Shown here piece by piece: positions 5,785 through 12,969 of a stretch of 17,828 nt of DNA (position 1 is the stretch's first letter; every line of letters begins with the position of its first letter). Source of the stretch: an uncultured Clostridia bacterium (GTDB lineage: Bacteria > Bacillota > Clostridia > Christensenellales > CAG-314); the NCBI GenBank assembly GCA_934294965.1, contig CAKRAM010000074.1:1-17828 (forward strand), written 5' to 3'. Made by a program: the position numbers and the translations under genes. The notes under the pieces are model-generated. The model did no database searches, was not told the DNA's origin, and worked only from the letters and a program-made list of their open reading frames with translations.

Positions 5785-7617
5785 CTATTTGTTGTCGTCG
5801 TTTACGTCGTAATGCACTTCGCTTCCGTCGGCTTGTTCGGCAGTGTTTTGTTGAGCGCCGGCGTTTTGTTGTGCGGCTTGTTGATAGAATTTTTGGAAGA
5901 TTGCAGCCGAACTTTGAGCAATACGATCGGTTTCCGCCTTGTATTCTTCGGTGGTTGCGCCTTGTTTTTCCAAAACTTCCTTACCTTTTTTGATATCCTC
6001 TTCGATGTGTTCTTTGTCGGCAGCTTCCAGTTTGTCGCCGCTTTCACGAACGAATTGTTCCAAGGACAATACCATTTGGTCAAGTCCGTTACGAGCCTCT
6101 ACCGCTTCACGACGTTTTTTGTCTTCTTCGGCGTACTTTTCGGCATCCTTAACGGCTTTGTCGATGTCGGCTTCGGACAAATTGGTGGAGGACGTGATTG
6201 TTACGGATTGTTCCTTTTGAGTTCCGAGGTCCTTTGCGGTTACGTGAACGATACCGTTTGCGTCGATATCGAACTTAACTTCGATTTGAGGAATACCTCT
6301 GGGGGCAGGAGCAATGCCTGCAAGTTGGAAACGTCCCAAAGTTTTGTTGTCGGCTGCCATTTCACGTTCGCCTTGCAAAACGTGAATATCAACGCTCGTT
6401 TGGTTGTCGGCTGCAGTGCTGAATATTTGCGATTTGGAGGTAGGAATGGTTGTGTTACGTTCGATAAGTTTTGCCATTACGCCACCCAAAACTTCGATAC
6501 CGAGCGACAGCGGAGTAACGTCCAAAAGAAGAACGTCTTTAACTTCGCCGCCCAAAACGCCGCCCTGAATTGCAGCGCCGATTGCAACGCATTCGTCCGG
6601 GTTGATTCCCTTGTAAGGTTCTTTGCCGCAGAAGTTTTTGACTGCTTCCACAACTGCAGGGATACGAGTTGAACCACCGACCAAAATTACACGGTTAAGA
6701 TCGTTGTTGGTTACGCCTGCATCCGCCATAGCCTTTTTCATAGGTTCGATGGTCTTTTTGATGATGCCGTCGATCATGCTTTCGAACTTTGCACGACTGA
6801 TTTCCACTTCCAAGTGTTTGGGACCTGTTGCGTCCGCCGTGATGAACGGCAACGAAACGGTTGTTTTGAGGGTGGAAGAAAGTTCGATTTTTGCTTTTTC
6901 AGCCGCTTCTTTAAGTCTTTGCAACGCTTGCTTATCTTGCGACAAGTCGATGCCGTTGGACTTTTTGAATTCGTCCACAAGGTAGTTTACGATAATTTGG
7001 TCGATGTCATCGCCGCCCAAACGGTTGTTACCGTTAGTTGCAAGAACTTCAAACACGCCGTCACCGATTTCCAAAATGGATACGTCGAACGTGCCGCCGC
7101 CCAAGTCGTAAATGAGCACCTTTTGGTTTTTGTTTTCGCCCTTATCCAAACCGTAAGCAAGTGCTGCGGCTGTGGGTTCGTTGATAATACGCAAAACTTC
7201 AAGTCCTGCGATTTTGCCTGCATCCTTGGTTGCCTGACGTTGAGCGTCGCTGAAGTACGCGGGAACGGTGATTACCGCTTGAGTTACCTTTTCGCCCAAA
7301 TATGCTTCCGCATCGGCTTTAAGTTTGGACAAAATGATAGCGGAAATTTCCTGTGGGGAGTACTTTTTGCCGTCGATGTCTACGGAGTAGTTTGTACCCA
7401 TTTCACGCTTAATGGACAAAACCGTTCTATCGGCGTTTACCACTGCTTGACGTTTTGCAACTTGTCCCACAAGTCTTTCGCCGTCTTTTGTGAATGCCAC
7501 TACCGAAGGGGTAGTTCTGTTACCTTCTGCATTGGTGATTACAACGGGTTCGCCGCCTTCCAAAACCGCCACGCAACTATTTGTTGTACCAAGGTCGATA
7601 CCGATAATTTTTCCCAT
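5785..7617 (-). CDS. dnaK: chaperone protein DnaK (Hsp70)
   Basis: ATP-dependent Hsp70 chaperone of the cytoplasm; cycles with DnaJ and GrpE. The 610-residue protein shows the three Hsp70 signatures: IGIDLGTTNSCVAV near the N-terminus, DLGGGTFDVS at 171-180, and VILVGGSTRIPAV in the second half of the ATPase domain. The interdomain linker DVLLLDVTPLSL and the substrate-binding and lid domains follow, ending in an Ala/Gln-rich tail and an acidic end (VNDDNK) instead of the usual EEVD-like motif. The region after residue 75 lacks the insertion found in Gram-negative DnaK, consistent with Bacillota. ATG 7617 has AAGGAG 8 nt upstream. It is the third gene of the CIRCE-controlled operon, 59 nt after grpE. 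Confidence 0.98.
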   Translation of the reverse strand: MGKIIGIDLGTTNSCVAVLEGGEPVVITNAEGNRTTPSVVAFTKDGERLVGQVAKRQAVVNADRTVLSIKREMGTNYSVDIDGKKYSPQEISAIILSKLKADAEAYLGEKVTQAVITVPAYFSDAQRQATKDAGKIAGLEVLRIINEPTAAALAYGLDKGENKNQKVLIYDLGGGTFDVSILEIGDGVFEVLATNGNNRLGGDDIDQIIVNYLVDEFKKSNGIDLSQDKQALQRLKEAAEKAKIELSSTLKTTVSLPFITADATGPKHLEVEISRAKFESMIDGIIKKTIEPMKKAMADAGVTNNDLNRVILVGGSTRIPAVVEAVKNFCGKEPYKGINPDECVAIGAAIQGGVLGGEVKDVLLLDVTPLSLGIEVLGGVMAKLIERNTTIPTSKSQIFSTAADNQTSVDIHVLQGEREMAADNKTLGRFQLAGIAPAPRGIPQIEVKFDIDANGIVHVTAKDLGTQKEQSVTITSSTNLSEADIDKAVKDAEKYAEEDKKRREAVEARNGLDQMVLSLEQFVRESGDKLEAADKEHIEEDIKKGKEVLEKQGATTEEYKAETDRIAQSSAAIFQKFYQQAAQQNAGAQQNTAEQADGSEVHYDVNDDNK

Positions 7618-7676
7618 AATATTTATCTCCTTTAATCTACGATTATTTTATTTATTTTGTTTGATAGTAAGACGCG

Positions 7677-8255
7677 TTACGCACCGACAATTACGTCCGC
7701 ATAGCGCAAAACTTTGTCGCCCATCACGTAGCCGCAACGGAATACTTCCACCACTTTGTCGGCGTTTTCCTCTCCGCGATCCACTTTGGACAGTGCGTTC
7801 ATTGTCTTGCAATCGAATTGTTGTCCCAATACGTCCAATTTTTCCACGCCAATTTCCGACAGCAATTGCACGAATTGGTTGTATATCATCACAAACGCTT
7901 TCAGATTGTCGCCTTCCAAGTGCTTTTGTGCAAGCTCGAAGTTATCGCAAATTGCAATAAGTTTTGCGGCAACTTCTTGCGTGCCTTGAAGTTTTGCCTG
8001 TTCGGTGTTGACCGTTATGCGGCGTTTGTAACTTTCAAAGTCGTTTTTCATAGCAACAAGTTGACCGAGATATTTATCCGACTTGTCCGCCGAACTTTGC
8101 AAGCGGTCACAGGTCTTTTTGACCTTTTCCACTTCCTCGGTAAGCTTGTCGACTTCGCCGATAAGTTTTTCGTTTTCGGCTACAAGCGCTTCATATTCCT
8201 CTTGGGAAACTTGGCACTCGGCGTTATGTTGCTTGTTTTCTTGTTCTTTTTTCAT
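7677..8255 (-). CDS. grpE: nucleotide exchange factor GrpE
   Basis: Releases ADP from DnaK and so resets the chaperone cycle; acts as a dimer in the cytoplasm. The 192-residue product has the usual layout. A charged N-terminus is followed by a long coiled-coil-forming helix (about 15-80, rich in E/K/L, ending in the conserved FESYKRR). The four-helix region contains ICDNFELAQ, and the C-terminal beta domain contains VVEVFRCGYVMGDKVLRYADVIV, the family's most conserved stretch. The ATG at 8255 overlaps the hrcA stop in ATGA, and GAGGG lies just upstream inside hrcA, so translation is coupled to hrcA. Length is typical of the family. Confidence 0.96.
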   Translation of the reverse strand: MKKEQENKQHNAECQVSQEEYEALVAENEKLIGEVDKLTEEVEKVKKTCDRLQSSADKSDKYLGQLVAMKNDFESYKRRITVNTEQAKLQGTQEVAAKLIAICDNFELAQKHLEGDNLKAFVMIYNQFVQLLSEIGVEKLDVLGQQFDCKTMNALSKVDRGEENADKVVEVFRCGYVMGDKVLRYADVIVGA

Positions 8256-9283
8256 TGTTTACCCTCTTTGCCGATTATGTCGATCAGCAGATAACTTATT
8301 CTATCCAAAGTCGACAAAACCTTTTTGTAGTTCATCCTGACCGGACCGATAACTCCGATTGAGCTGCTGACGTTTTCTCCGAGAGAAACGCGCGTTGTTA
8401 CCACCGAACAACCTTCGGGAGCATTGTCCTGCGCGCCGATTTTTACCGTGACGCAGCCGTCCTCGCCGCCGTCGTCGGTGAACAACGTTGCAACCTTATC
8501 TTTGTTTTCCATTTCGGTTAGGAATTTTTGTGCCGAATGAACGTTGGAATATTCGCTGTGTTCAAAAATTTTGTTTTCGCCGTACATATCCACTTCCATG
8601 CCGTTTGCAAGCGACACTTTTTTTAAAACGTCGATAATTTTTTTGAACAGTACGTTGTACTGCGAAAACTCGTCGTTGACCAAAGCGAAGGGATAGTCGA
8701 AATTGATGAACTGCGAAACGTGCTTGCCTACGAACAACTTGTTTAGCCATTTTTCGGCGTGCGCGATAAGCGATTCGTCAAAGTCGTCCGGAATTTCCAC
8801 CATTCCGTCTTTCAGCACTCTGCTGTCCGTTACGATGACAACCAGCATATTTCCGTTGTACAAATCCAACAAACGGATTGCCGTGATCTTGTCCGACATA
8901 TCTTCCTTGACCACAACCGCCGTGTAGTTTGTAACTTCGGAAATCATTTTTGCTACCGCAGCCATCACTTCTTCCAAGTTGCCGTTGCGATGCTCGAAGT
9001 ATTTGTCGATTGCGTCGACGTCAACCGCAGTTATGCCGCCGTCGGACAAAAGCTCGTTTACGTAGAACTTGAACGCTTTTTCCGAAGGGATGCGCCCTGC
9101 CGAAACGTGAGGCTGAATTAGAAAGCCCATGCTTTCCAAGGCAGAAAGCTCGTTACGAATGGTTGCGGACGAACACTCGGTTAGGTACTGTTCCTGTATT
9201 CCCTTGCTGGAAATAGGGCTTGCCGAATCGATGTAGCTATCCACTACGGCTCGCAATATTTTTTTCTTTCTATCAGATAGCAT
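8252..9283 (-). CDS. hrcA: heat-inducible transcription repressor HrcA
   Basis: Represses class I heat-shock genes by binding CIRCE; its activity depends on the GroEL chaperonin in studied species. The 343-residue protein has an N-terminal winged helix (1 to about 75: MLSDRKKKILRAVVDSYI, then CSSATIRNELSALE as the recognition region and AGRIPSEKAF). A GAF-like core follows, ending in SSIGVIGPVRMNYKKVL, the family's conserved C-terminal block. ATG 9283 has GAGG 6 nt upstream. It is the first gene of the operon, overlapping grpE by 4 nt. A CIRCE element lies 34 nt upstream of its start, so it should repress its own operon. Confidence 0.97.
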   Translation of the reverse strand: MLSDRKKKILRAVVDSYIDSASPISSKGIQEQYLTECSSATIRNELSALESMGFLIQPHVSAGRIPSEKAFKFYVNELLSDGGITAVDVDAIDKYFEHRNGNLEEVMAAVAKMISEVTNYTAVVVKEDMSDKITAIRLLDLYNGNMLVVIVTDSRVLKDGMVEIPDDFDESLIAHAEKWLNKLFVGKHVSQFINFDYPFALVNDEFSQYNVLFKKIIDVLKKVSLANGMEVDMYGENKIFEHSEYSNVHSAQKFLTEMENKDKVATLFTDDGGEDGCVTVKIGAQDNAPEGCSVVTTRVSLGENVSSSIGVIGPVRMNYKKVLSTLDRISYLLIDIIGKEGKQ

Positions 9284-9316
9284 TTTTGCCTCGCTGTCAC
9301 ATTTTTAATTGGAGTG

Positions 9317-9343
9317 TTAGCAATCCAACAGCACGACTGCTAA
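9317..9343 (-). promoter_or_regulatory. CIRCE operator (HrcA-binding site)
   Basis: On the minus strand: TTAGCAGTC, 9 nt, GATTGCTAA. Each arm differs from the consensus (TTAGCACTC-N9-GAGTGCTAA) at one position, and the spacer is exactly 9 nt. It lies just downstream of the predicted transcription start and upstream of hrcA, the usual repressor position. Only one copy is seen in the window. Confidence 0.93.
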
Positions 9344-9354
9344 CTTCTGGTACT

Positions 9355-9383
9355 AATATAACACTATATGCCCGCAATGTCAA
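9355..9383 (-). promoter_or_regulatory. sigma-A promoter of hrcA-grpE-dnaK-dnaJ
   Basis: TTGACA (9378-9383), a spacer of exactly 17 nt, then TATATT (9355-9360) on the minus strand. The start site would be near 9348, placing the CIRCE in the first 30 nt of the transcript. Confidence 0.85.
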
Positions 9384-9952
9384 ATATTTACACGCATTTT
9401 TTTAAAATTTTTGAAAAATTTTTAGCAATCACAAAATGAGAACGCCAAGCACAAAGAACTGACGATTGACGACAATTGCTCATAAATGTAAAACGCAAAA
9501 ACAAACTTGTTTGATTTGTCGCGCCGACAAGCGGAACGTCACACGGCTAACGCGTGGTCAAAACACATTTTTAAATATCTAAACTATTATTTACTAGCCG
9601 TTGCTTGGACAATGTAAGACAGAGTGCCAATTGAGATAAAATCGAAAATATTGCATTTGAAAGAGATATATGAATACAAAATTACGCTAACTCCGTGTGC
9701 ATTTTGGGACAGACAACCATTTGAGTGCAATTAGGCTGCAAACATCCGCCACGCAAAACCACACGAAACCAAGTTATAACTCGGAATGCCTGTTATAGTT
9801 GCCGCTCGGTGATAATTTAAAAAGTGACAACACAACTTTGAGATAATGCTTGCATTCCGACTTTCGTTGCGCGCTTGTCGACTTGGGACGTATTTATATT
9901 GTTAACATTAAATTATATATTACATTATTTATATGTTGCCGCGTGGTTGCTG
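9384..9952. other. AT-rich non-coding stretch between divergent promoters
   Basis: About 570 bases with frequent stops in all frames; no gene, tRNA or known RNA motif recognised. Small items: a hairpin TTGTCG-CGC-CGACAA at 9516-9530, and the phrase TTGAGATAA near 9631 and 9837, which recurs near 9970 inside the fchA promoter. It is unusually long and AT-rich for this gene-dense window and could be decayed sequence or hold an unrecognised small RNA. Confidence 0.4.
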
Positions 9953-9981
9953 TTGACTTGAAATTGTTTTTGAGATAAAAT
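9953..9981 (+). promoter_or_regulatory. sigma-A-type promoter for the fchA-like gene
   Basis: TTGACT (9953-9958), 17-nt spacer, TAAAAT (9976-9981). Predicted start near 9988, giving a leader of about 220 nt before the ATG at 10209. Confidence 0.65.
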
Positions 9982-9987
9982 ATAAAC

Positions 9988-10208
9988 GAGCGTAAAGGAA
10001 GTTGCGGCGTTGCACCATTGCGCGGTCGCAGCCACATCGTGGCATTACAGTTCTTCCGCGACTGTCAATCAACGAACGCTGCAAAACCGCACTTTTAGAT
10101 CGCGAAAACAAATCGACTTGAAACTGACAAAACATTTTACAGTATCGATTCGGCAAAATTTGCCTTCAGCCGAACAATTTACATTCAGTTAAACAACACG
10201 GAGATATT
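9988..10208 (+). other. long 5' leader of the fchA-like gene
   Basis: About 220 nt of untranslated leader, GC-richer at its start than the flanking DNA. Two short hairpins are visible: GCCAC-atc-GTGGC (10031-10043) and ACAGT/ACTGT (10047-10065). I could not match it to a known riboswitch, including the tetrahydrofolate class. GGAG at 10200-10203 is the ribosome binding site, 5 nt before the ATG. Confidence 0.35.
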
Positions 10209-10787
10209 ATGTACAAAGATTTATCCATAGAACAATACGACGGACTGCTTTCATCAAAATCCGCCACACCGGGAGGCGGCAGCGCGCTTGCGATGGTTGC
10301 GGCAAAAGGCGTGGCTCTTATCGAAATGGCAATCAACGTTACGCTTACGAAACCATGCGATGGAATTGCCGAAAATTTGCTAAAACGGGAACTTTCCACA
10401 CTGGAAAAATGCCACGGCAGGTTTTACAAACTTGCCGACGAGGACTCCTCCGCTTTTGACTGCATTATCGAGGCGATGCGGTTGCCCAAGAACACGCCCG
10501 AAGAGCAAAAACATCGAAACTCCCAACTGCAAAAGCAATATCACAAAGCCGCGCTTGTTCCACTGGAAGTTATGCAACTTGCCGAACTGGCAATATCGTC
10601 ACGCCGTTGTTTTGACTACCTTTACGCCTACGTAGCATCCGACGCGTACATCGGAGAAAGCCTACTGAAAGCCGTTGCGGTAAACAGCATGCACAACGTT
10701 ACGGCAAACACGTCGCTAATAAAAGACGACGAATTGAAACTGCGGCTCGAGAAGCAAGCGCAGCAAATAGTGAACAACGTAAAATAA
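10209..10787 (+). CDS. cyclodeaminase/cyclohydrolase family protein (FchA-like)
   Basis: Belongs to the formimino-THF cyclodeaminase / methenyl-THF cyclohydrolase family, which handles one-carbon units on tetrahydrofolate in the cytoplasm. Seen in the 192-residue sequence: the family glycine loop TPGGGSALAMVAAKGVALIEM (20-40), the all-helical pattern after it, the mid-protein DEDSSAFDCIIEA motif, and the C-terminal asparagine-rich helix (AVNSMHNVTANTSLIKDDE). Length fits stand-alone FchA proteins (about 200 residues) rather than bifunctional enzymes. It stands alone between its promoter and terminator, with no other folate gene nearby, so which of the two reactions it performs cannot be decided. 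ATG 10209 has GGAG 5 nt upstream. Confidence 0.85.
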   Translation: MYKDLSIEQYDGLLSSKSATPGGGSALAMVAAKGVALIEMAINVTLTKPCDGIAENLLKRELSTLEKCHGRFYKLADEDSSAFDCIIEAMRLPKNTPEEQKHRNSQLQKQYHKAALVPLEVMQLAELAISSRRCFDYLYAYVASDAYIGESLLKAVAVNSMHNVTANTSLIKDDELKLRLEKQAQQIVNNVK

Positions 10788-10806
10788 CCGAACATCCATA
10801 CAACTA

Positions 10807-10834
10807 GCCGCCGAACTGCTGCTCGGCGGTTTTA
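10807..10834 (+). terminator. rho-independent terminator of the fchA-like gene
   Basis: CCGCCGA (10808-10814) pairs with TCGGCGG (10823-10829) around an 8-nt loop, followed by TTTTACTTT. It starts 20 nt after the stop codon. Confidence 0.85.
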
Positions 10835-10843
10835 CTTTACGCA

Positions 10844-10883
10844 AAAACGGACTGCAAGCGCAATGTTTCTTACAGTCCGTTTT
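10844..10883 (-). terminator. alaS: terminator of alaS (works in both directions)
   Basis: AAAACGGACTG (10844-10854) and CAGTCCGTTTT (10873-10883) are perfect complements around an 18-nt loop, with a T tract on the 3' side in either reading direction. It lies about 50 nt after the alaS stop and also backs up the fchA-side terminator. Confidence 0.8.
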
Positions 10884-10932
10884 ATATTTGTTCGATTGTT
10901 TCAAATCGGCATTTTAGCCGTTTGATCGCCGA

Positions 10933-12717
10933 TTAGTCGCGATGAAGTTCCGCCTTGATACGTCTTACGCCGCTACTGCTGGATTGCTCCTTGGTGATAA
11001 CAAATTTGCCCAAGTCGCCTGTGTTTTCGGCGTGAGGTCCTCCGCAAATTTCCTTGCTGAAATCACCCATTGTGTAGACCTTGACCAATTCGCCGTATCT
11101 ATCGCCAAACAAACCGATTGCGCCCGTTTTGCGAGCGTCCTCGACGGGCATTTCTTGATAGGTTACGGGTAAGTGCGCCTGAATGGCTTCGTTTACCAAT
11201 TTTTCCGTTTGAGCGATTTCTTCCGCCGTCATGGGACGACCGAAACTAAAATCGAAGCGCAAACGTTCGGGAGTGATATTGCTGCCCTTTTGCTTAACTT
11301 CGTCGCCCAAAACTTTGCGCAATGCCGCTTGCAACAAGTGCGTTGCGGTGTGCAAATAGGTTGTTTCGATTCCGCCGCCTTCCGCCATGCCGCCCTTGAA
11401 GCGTTGTTCGCTGCCGGCATGTGATTTTGCTTGGTGTTCGGCAAACTTTTGTTTGAAGCCTTCGGTATCCACCGTGAAGCCGTGTTCCTTGGCAAGTTCT
11501 TCGGTCATTTCGATGGGGAACCCGAAAGTATCGTACAGTTTGAATGCCGTTCCGCCCGGCACCACGTTGCCCTGAATGTGGGAGATAACCTTCAAAAATT
11601 CCTTTTCGCCTGCAACCAAAGTTTTGCTGAACTTTTCTTCTTCTTTGTTGAGTTCGTCCAAAATCTTTTCGGAATTGGTTGTCAATTCGCTATAGGCGTC
11701 CTTGTAGACATCGATATACACCTTTGCGATTTCGGCAATGCTACCCTTGGGCATTTCCAGCGAATTTGCCATGCGAACTGCGCGGCGAATGAGCCTACGC
11801 AAAACGTAGCCTTGATCCACGTTGGAGGGAACGACGCCGACAGGATCTCCCAAAAGGAAGGTTGCCGTGCGAACGTGATCTGCAATTATGCGCATTGCGC
11901 GCTTGGTTTCGTCATTGTACTGTTTTCCTGACAATTCCTGTATTTTTGCAAACGCTCCTTGGAACAGGTCGATATCGTAGACGGATTTTAATCCGTTAAG
12001 CACGCAAACCGTGCGTTCCAAGCCCATGCCGGTATCCACGTTCTTTTGTTGCAACGGCAAATACGTCCCGTCGGCTTGACGGTTAAACTGCATAAACACG
12101 TTGTTCCAAATTTCCAAGTATTTTCCGCAATCGCAACTGGGATTACAATCGGGATTGCATGCGGGTTTGCCTGTATCCCAAAAGATTTCAGTGTCCGGTC
12201 CGCACGGTCCGGTTGTTCCTGCAATCCACCAATTGTGCTTTTTGGGCAGGTAGTAAATGCGTTCTTTGGGGATTCCGCATTCTTCCCACACTTTTGCCGA
12301 ATCTTCGTCGCGAGGAGCGTCGTCGTCGCCTGCGAAGACCGTCACCGAAATACGACTCGGGTCCAATCCCAAATATTTTGGATCGGTCAAAAATTCATAA
12401 CTCCACTTTATGGATTGATGATTGAAGTAGTCGCCGAGCGACCAGTTGCCGAGCATTTCAAAAAACGTAAGGTGGCTGTCGTCGCCGACCTCTTCGATAT
12501 CGCCTGTGCGAACGCACTTTTGAACGTCCGTTAAACGGGTTCCCTTTGGGTGTTTTTGCCCCAAAAGGTACGGAATAAGCGGATGCATGCCTGCCGTTGT
12601 GAACAATACGGAAGGATCGTTTTCAGGAATCAAACTTGCCGATTGAATGACGGCGTGACCTCTTTCGCTGAAAAAGCCGAGATATTTTTCTCTTAGATAT
12701 GCCGATGTGATTTTCAT
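10933..12717 (-). CDS. alaS: alanyl-tRNA synthetase, short form lacking C-Ala and the editing-domain barrel
   Basis: Charges tRNA-Ala with alanine. The 594-residue protein is far shorter than the usual 850-880. The class II catalytic core is complete: FTTAGMHPLIPYLLG, FFEMLGNWSLGDYF (85-98), AGTTGPCGPDTEIF (166-179), and the glycine-rich DTGMGLERT. It carries a cysteine cluster (C187, C191, C195, C197) that may bind zinc. The tRNA-recognition helices follow to about 430. The roughly 100-residue beta-barrel that normally precedes the editing core is absent. The editing core keeps its zinc ligands H456, H460, C558 and H562, but reads CGGPH instead of CGGTH. The protein ends right after GVRRIKAEL, so the linker and C-Ala domain are missing; the stop is clean, with a terminator just after it. 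ATG 12717 has AAGAGG upstream; the longer frame adds 12 unlikely residues. From memory, this architecture resembles short AlaRSs of CPR bacteria and some Clostridia. Confidence 0.93.
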   Translation of the reverse strand: MKITSAYLREKYLGFFSERGHAVIQSASLIPENDPSVLFTTAGMHPLIPYLLGQKHPKGTRLTDVQKCVRTGDIEEVGDDSHLTFFEMLGNWSLGDYFNHQSIKWSYEFLTDPKYLGLDPSRISVTVFAGDDDAPRDEDSAKVWEECGIPKERIYYLPKKHNWWIAGTTGPCGPDTEIFWDTGKPACNPDCNPSCDCGKYLEIWNNVFMQFNRQADGTYLPLQQKNVDTGMGLERTVCVLNGLKSVYDIDLFQGAFAKIQELSGKQYNDETKRAMRIIADHVRTATFLLGDPVGVVPSNVDQGYVLRRLIRRAVRMANSLEMPKGSIAEIAKVYIDVYKDAYSELTTNSEKILDELNKEEEKFSKTLVAGEKEFLKVISHIQGNVVPGGTAFKLYDTFGFPIEMTEELAKEHGFTVDTEGFKQKFAEHQAKSHAGSEQRFKGGMAEGGGIETTYLHTATHLLQAALRKVLGDEVKQKGSNITPERLRFDFSFGRPMTAEEIAQTEKLVNEAIQAHLPVTYQEMPVEDARKTGAIGLFGDRYGELVKVYTMGDFSKEICGGPHAENTGDLGKFVITKEQSSSSGVRRIKAELHRD

Positions 12718-12734
12718 AAGACCTCTTATTTTGT

Positions 12735-12758
12735 GCAAATTGCAAAGTGGCAATTTGC
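12735..12758 (-). repeat. 9-bp perfect hairpin in the alaS leader
   Basis: GCAAATTGC and GCAATTTGC are exact complements around a 6-nt loop (CACTTT in the transcript). It occupies half of the predicted 50-nt leader and ends 9 nt before AAGAGG, the alaS ribosome binding site. No T-box sequence is present. Confidence 0.65.
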
Positions 12759-12772
12759 GATTGATATTATCT

Positions 12773-12802
12773 ACTATACAAGAAGTTTCCGCTTGCTTGC
12801 AA
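12773..12802 (-). promoter_or_regulatory. probable alaS promoter
   Basis: TTGCAA (12797-12802), 18-nt spacer, TATAGT (12773-12778) on the minus strand; start near 12766. The -35 matches the consensus at four of six positions. Confidence 0.45.
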
Positions 12803-12826
12803 AATTTTACGACTTTGCCGTTTTAC

Positions 12827-12919
12827 ATACTCGTAGTACAAAAACGAAAGTTTTTGCAGCAAATCCGCAAGGATTTGACAAATTTTAAATTGTTTTCAAA
12901 TTCAACTTCGCACGAGTAT
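12827..12919 (+). ncRNA. candidate structured element with two GNRA-capped hairpins
   Basis: An outer 8-bp inverted repeat, ATACTCGT (12827-12834) with ACGAGTAT (12912-12919), encloses two perfect 6-bp hairpins with 4-nt loops: AAAAAC-GAAA-GTTTTT (12840-12855) and AAATCC-GCAA-GGATTT (12861-12876). Both loops are GNRA only when read on the plus strand. On the minus strand it would lie between the zinc-ribbon membrane gene and the alaS promoter, where it could be a weak 3' structure. No clear plus-strand promoter was found. Function unknown; it may be fortuitous in AT-rich DNA. Confidence 0.35.
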
Positions 12920-12969
12920 ATACTTAAACTTGCTTGGCTAATACTGCCGAACAAACGCATAGCGCAAAT

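Noticed and set aside
9929..10192. Two short open frames in the fchA leader
   Set aside because: They overlap on opposite strands, lack ribosome binding sites, and fall in the predicted leader.
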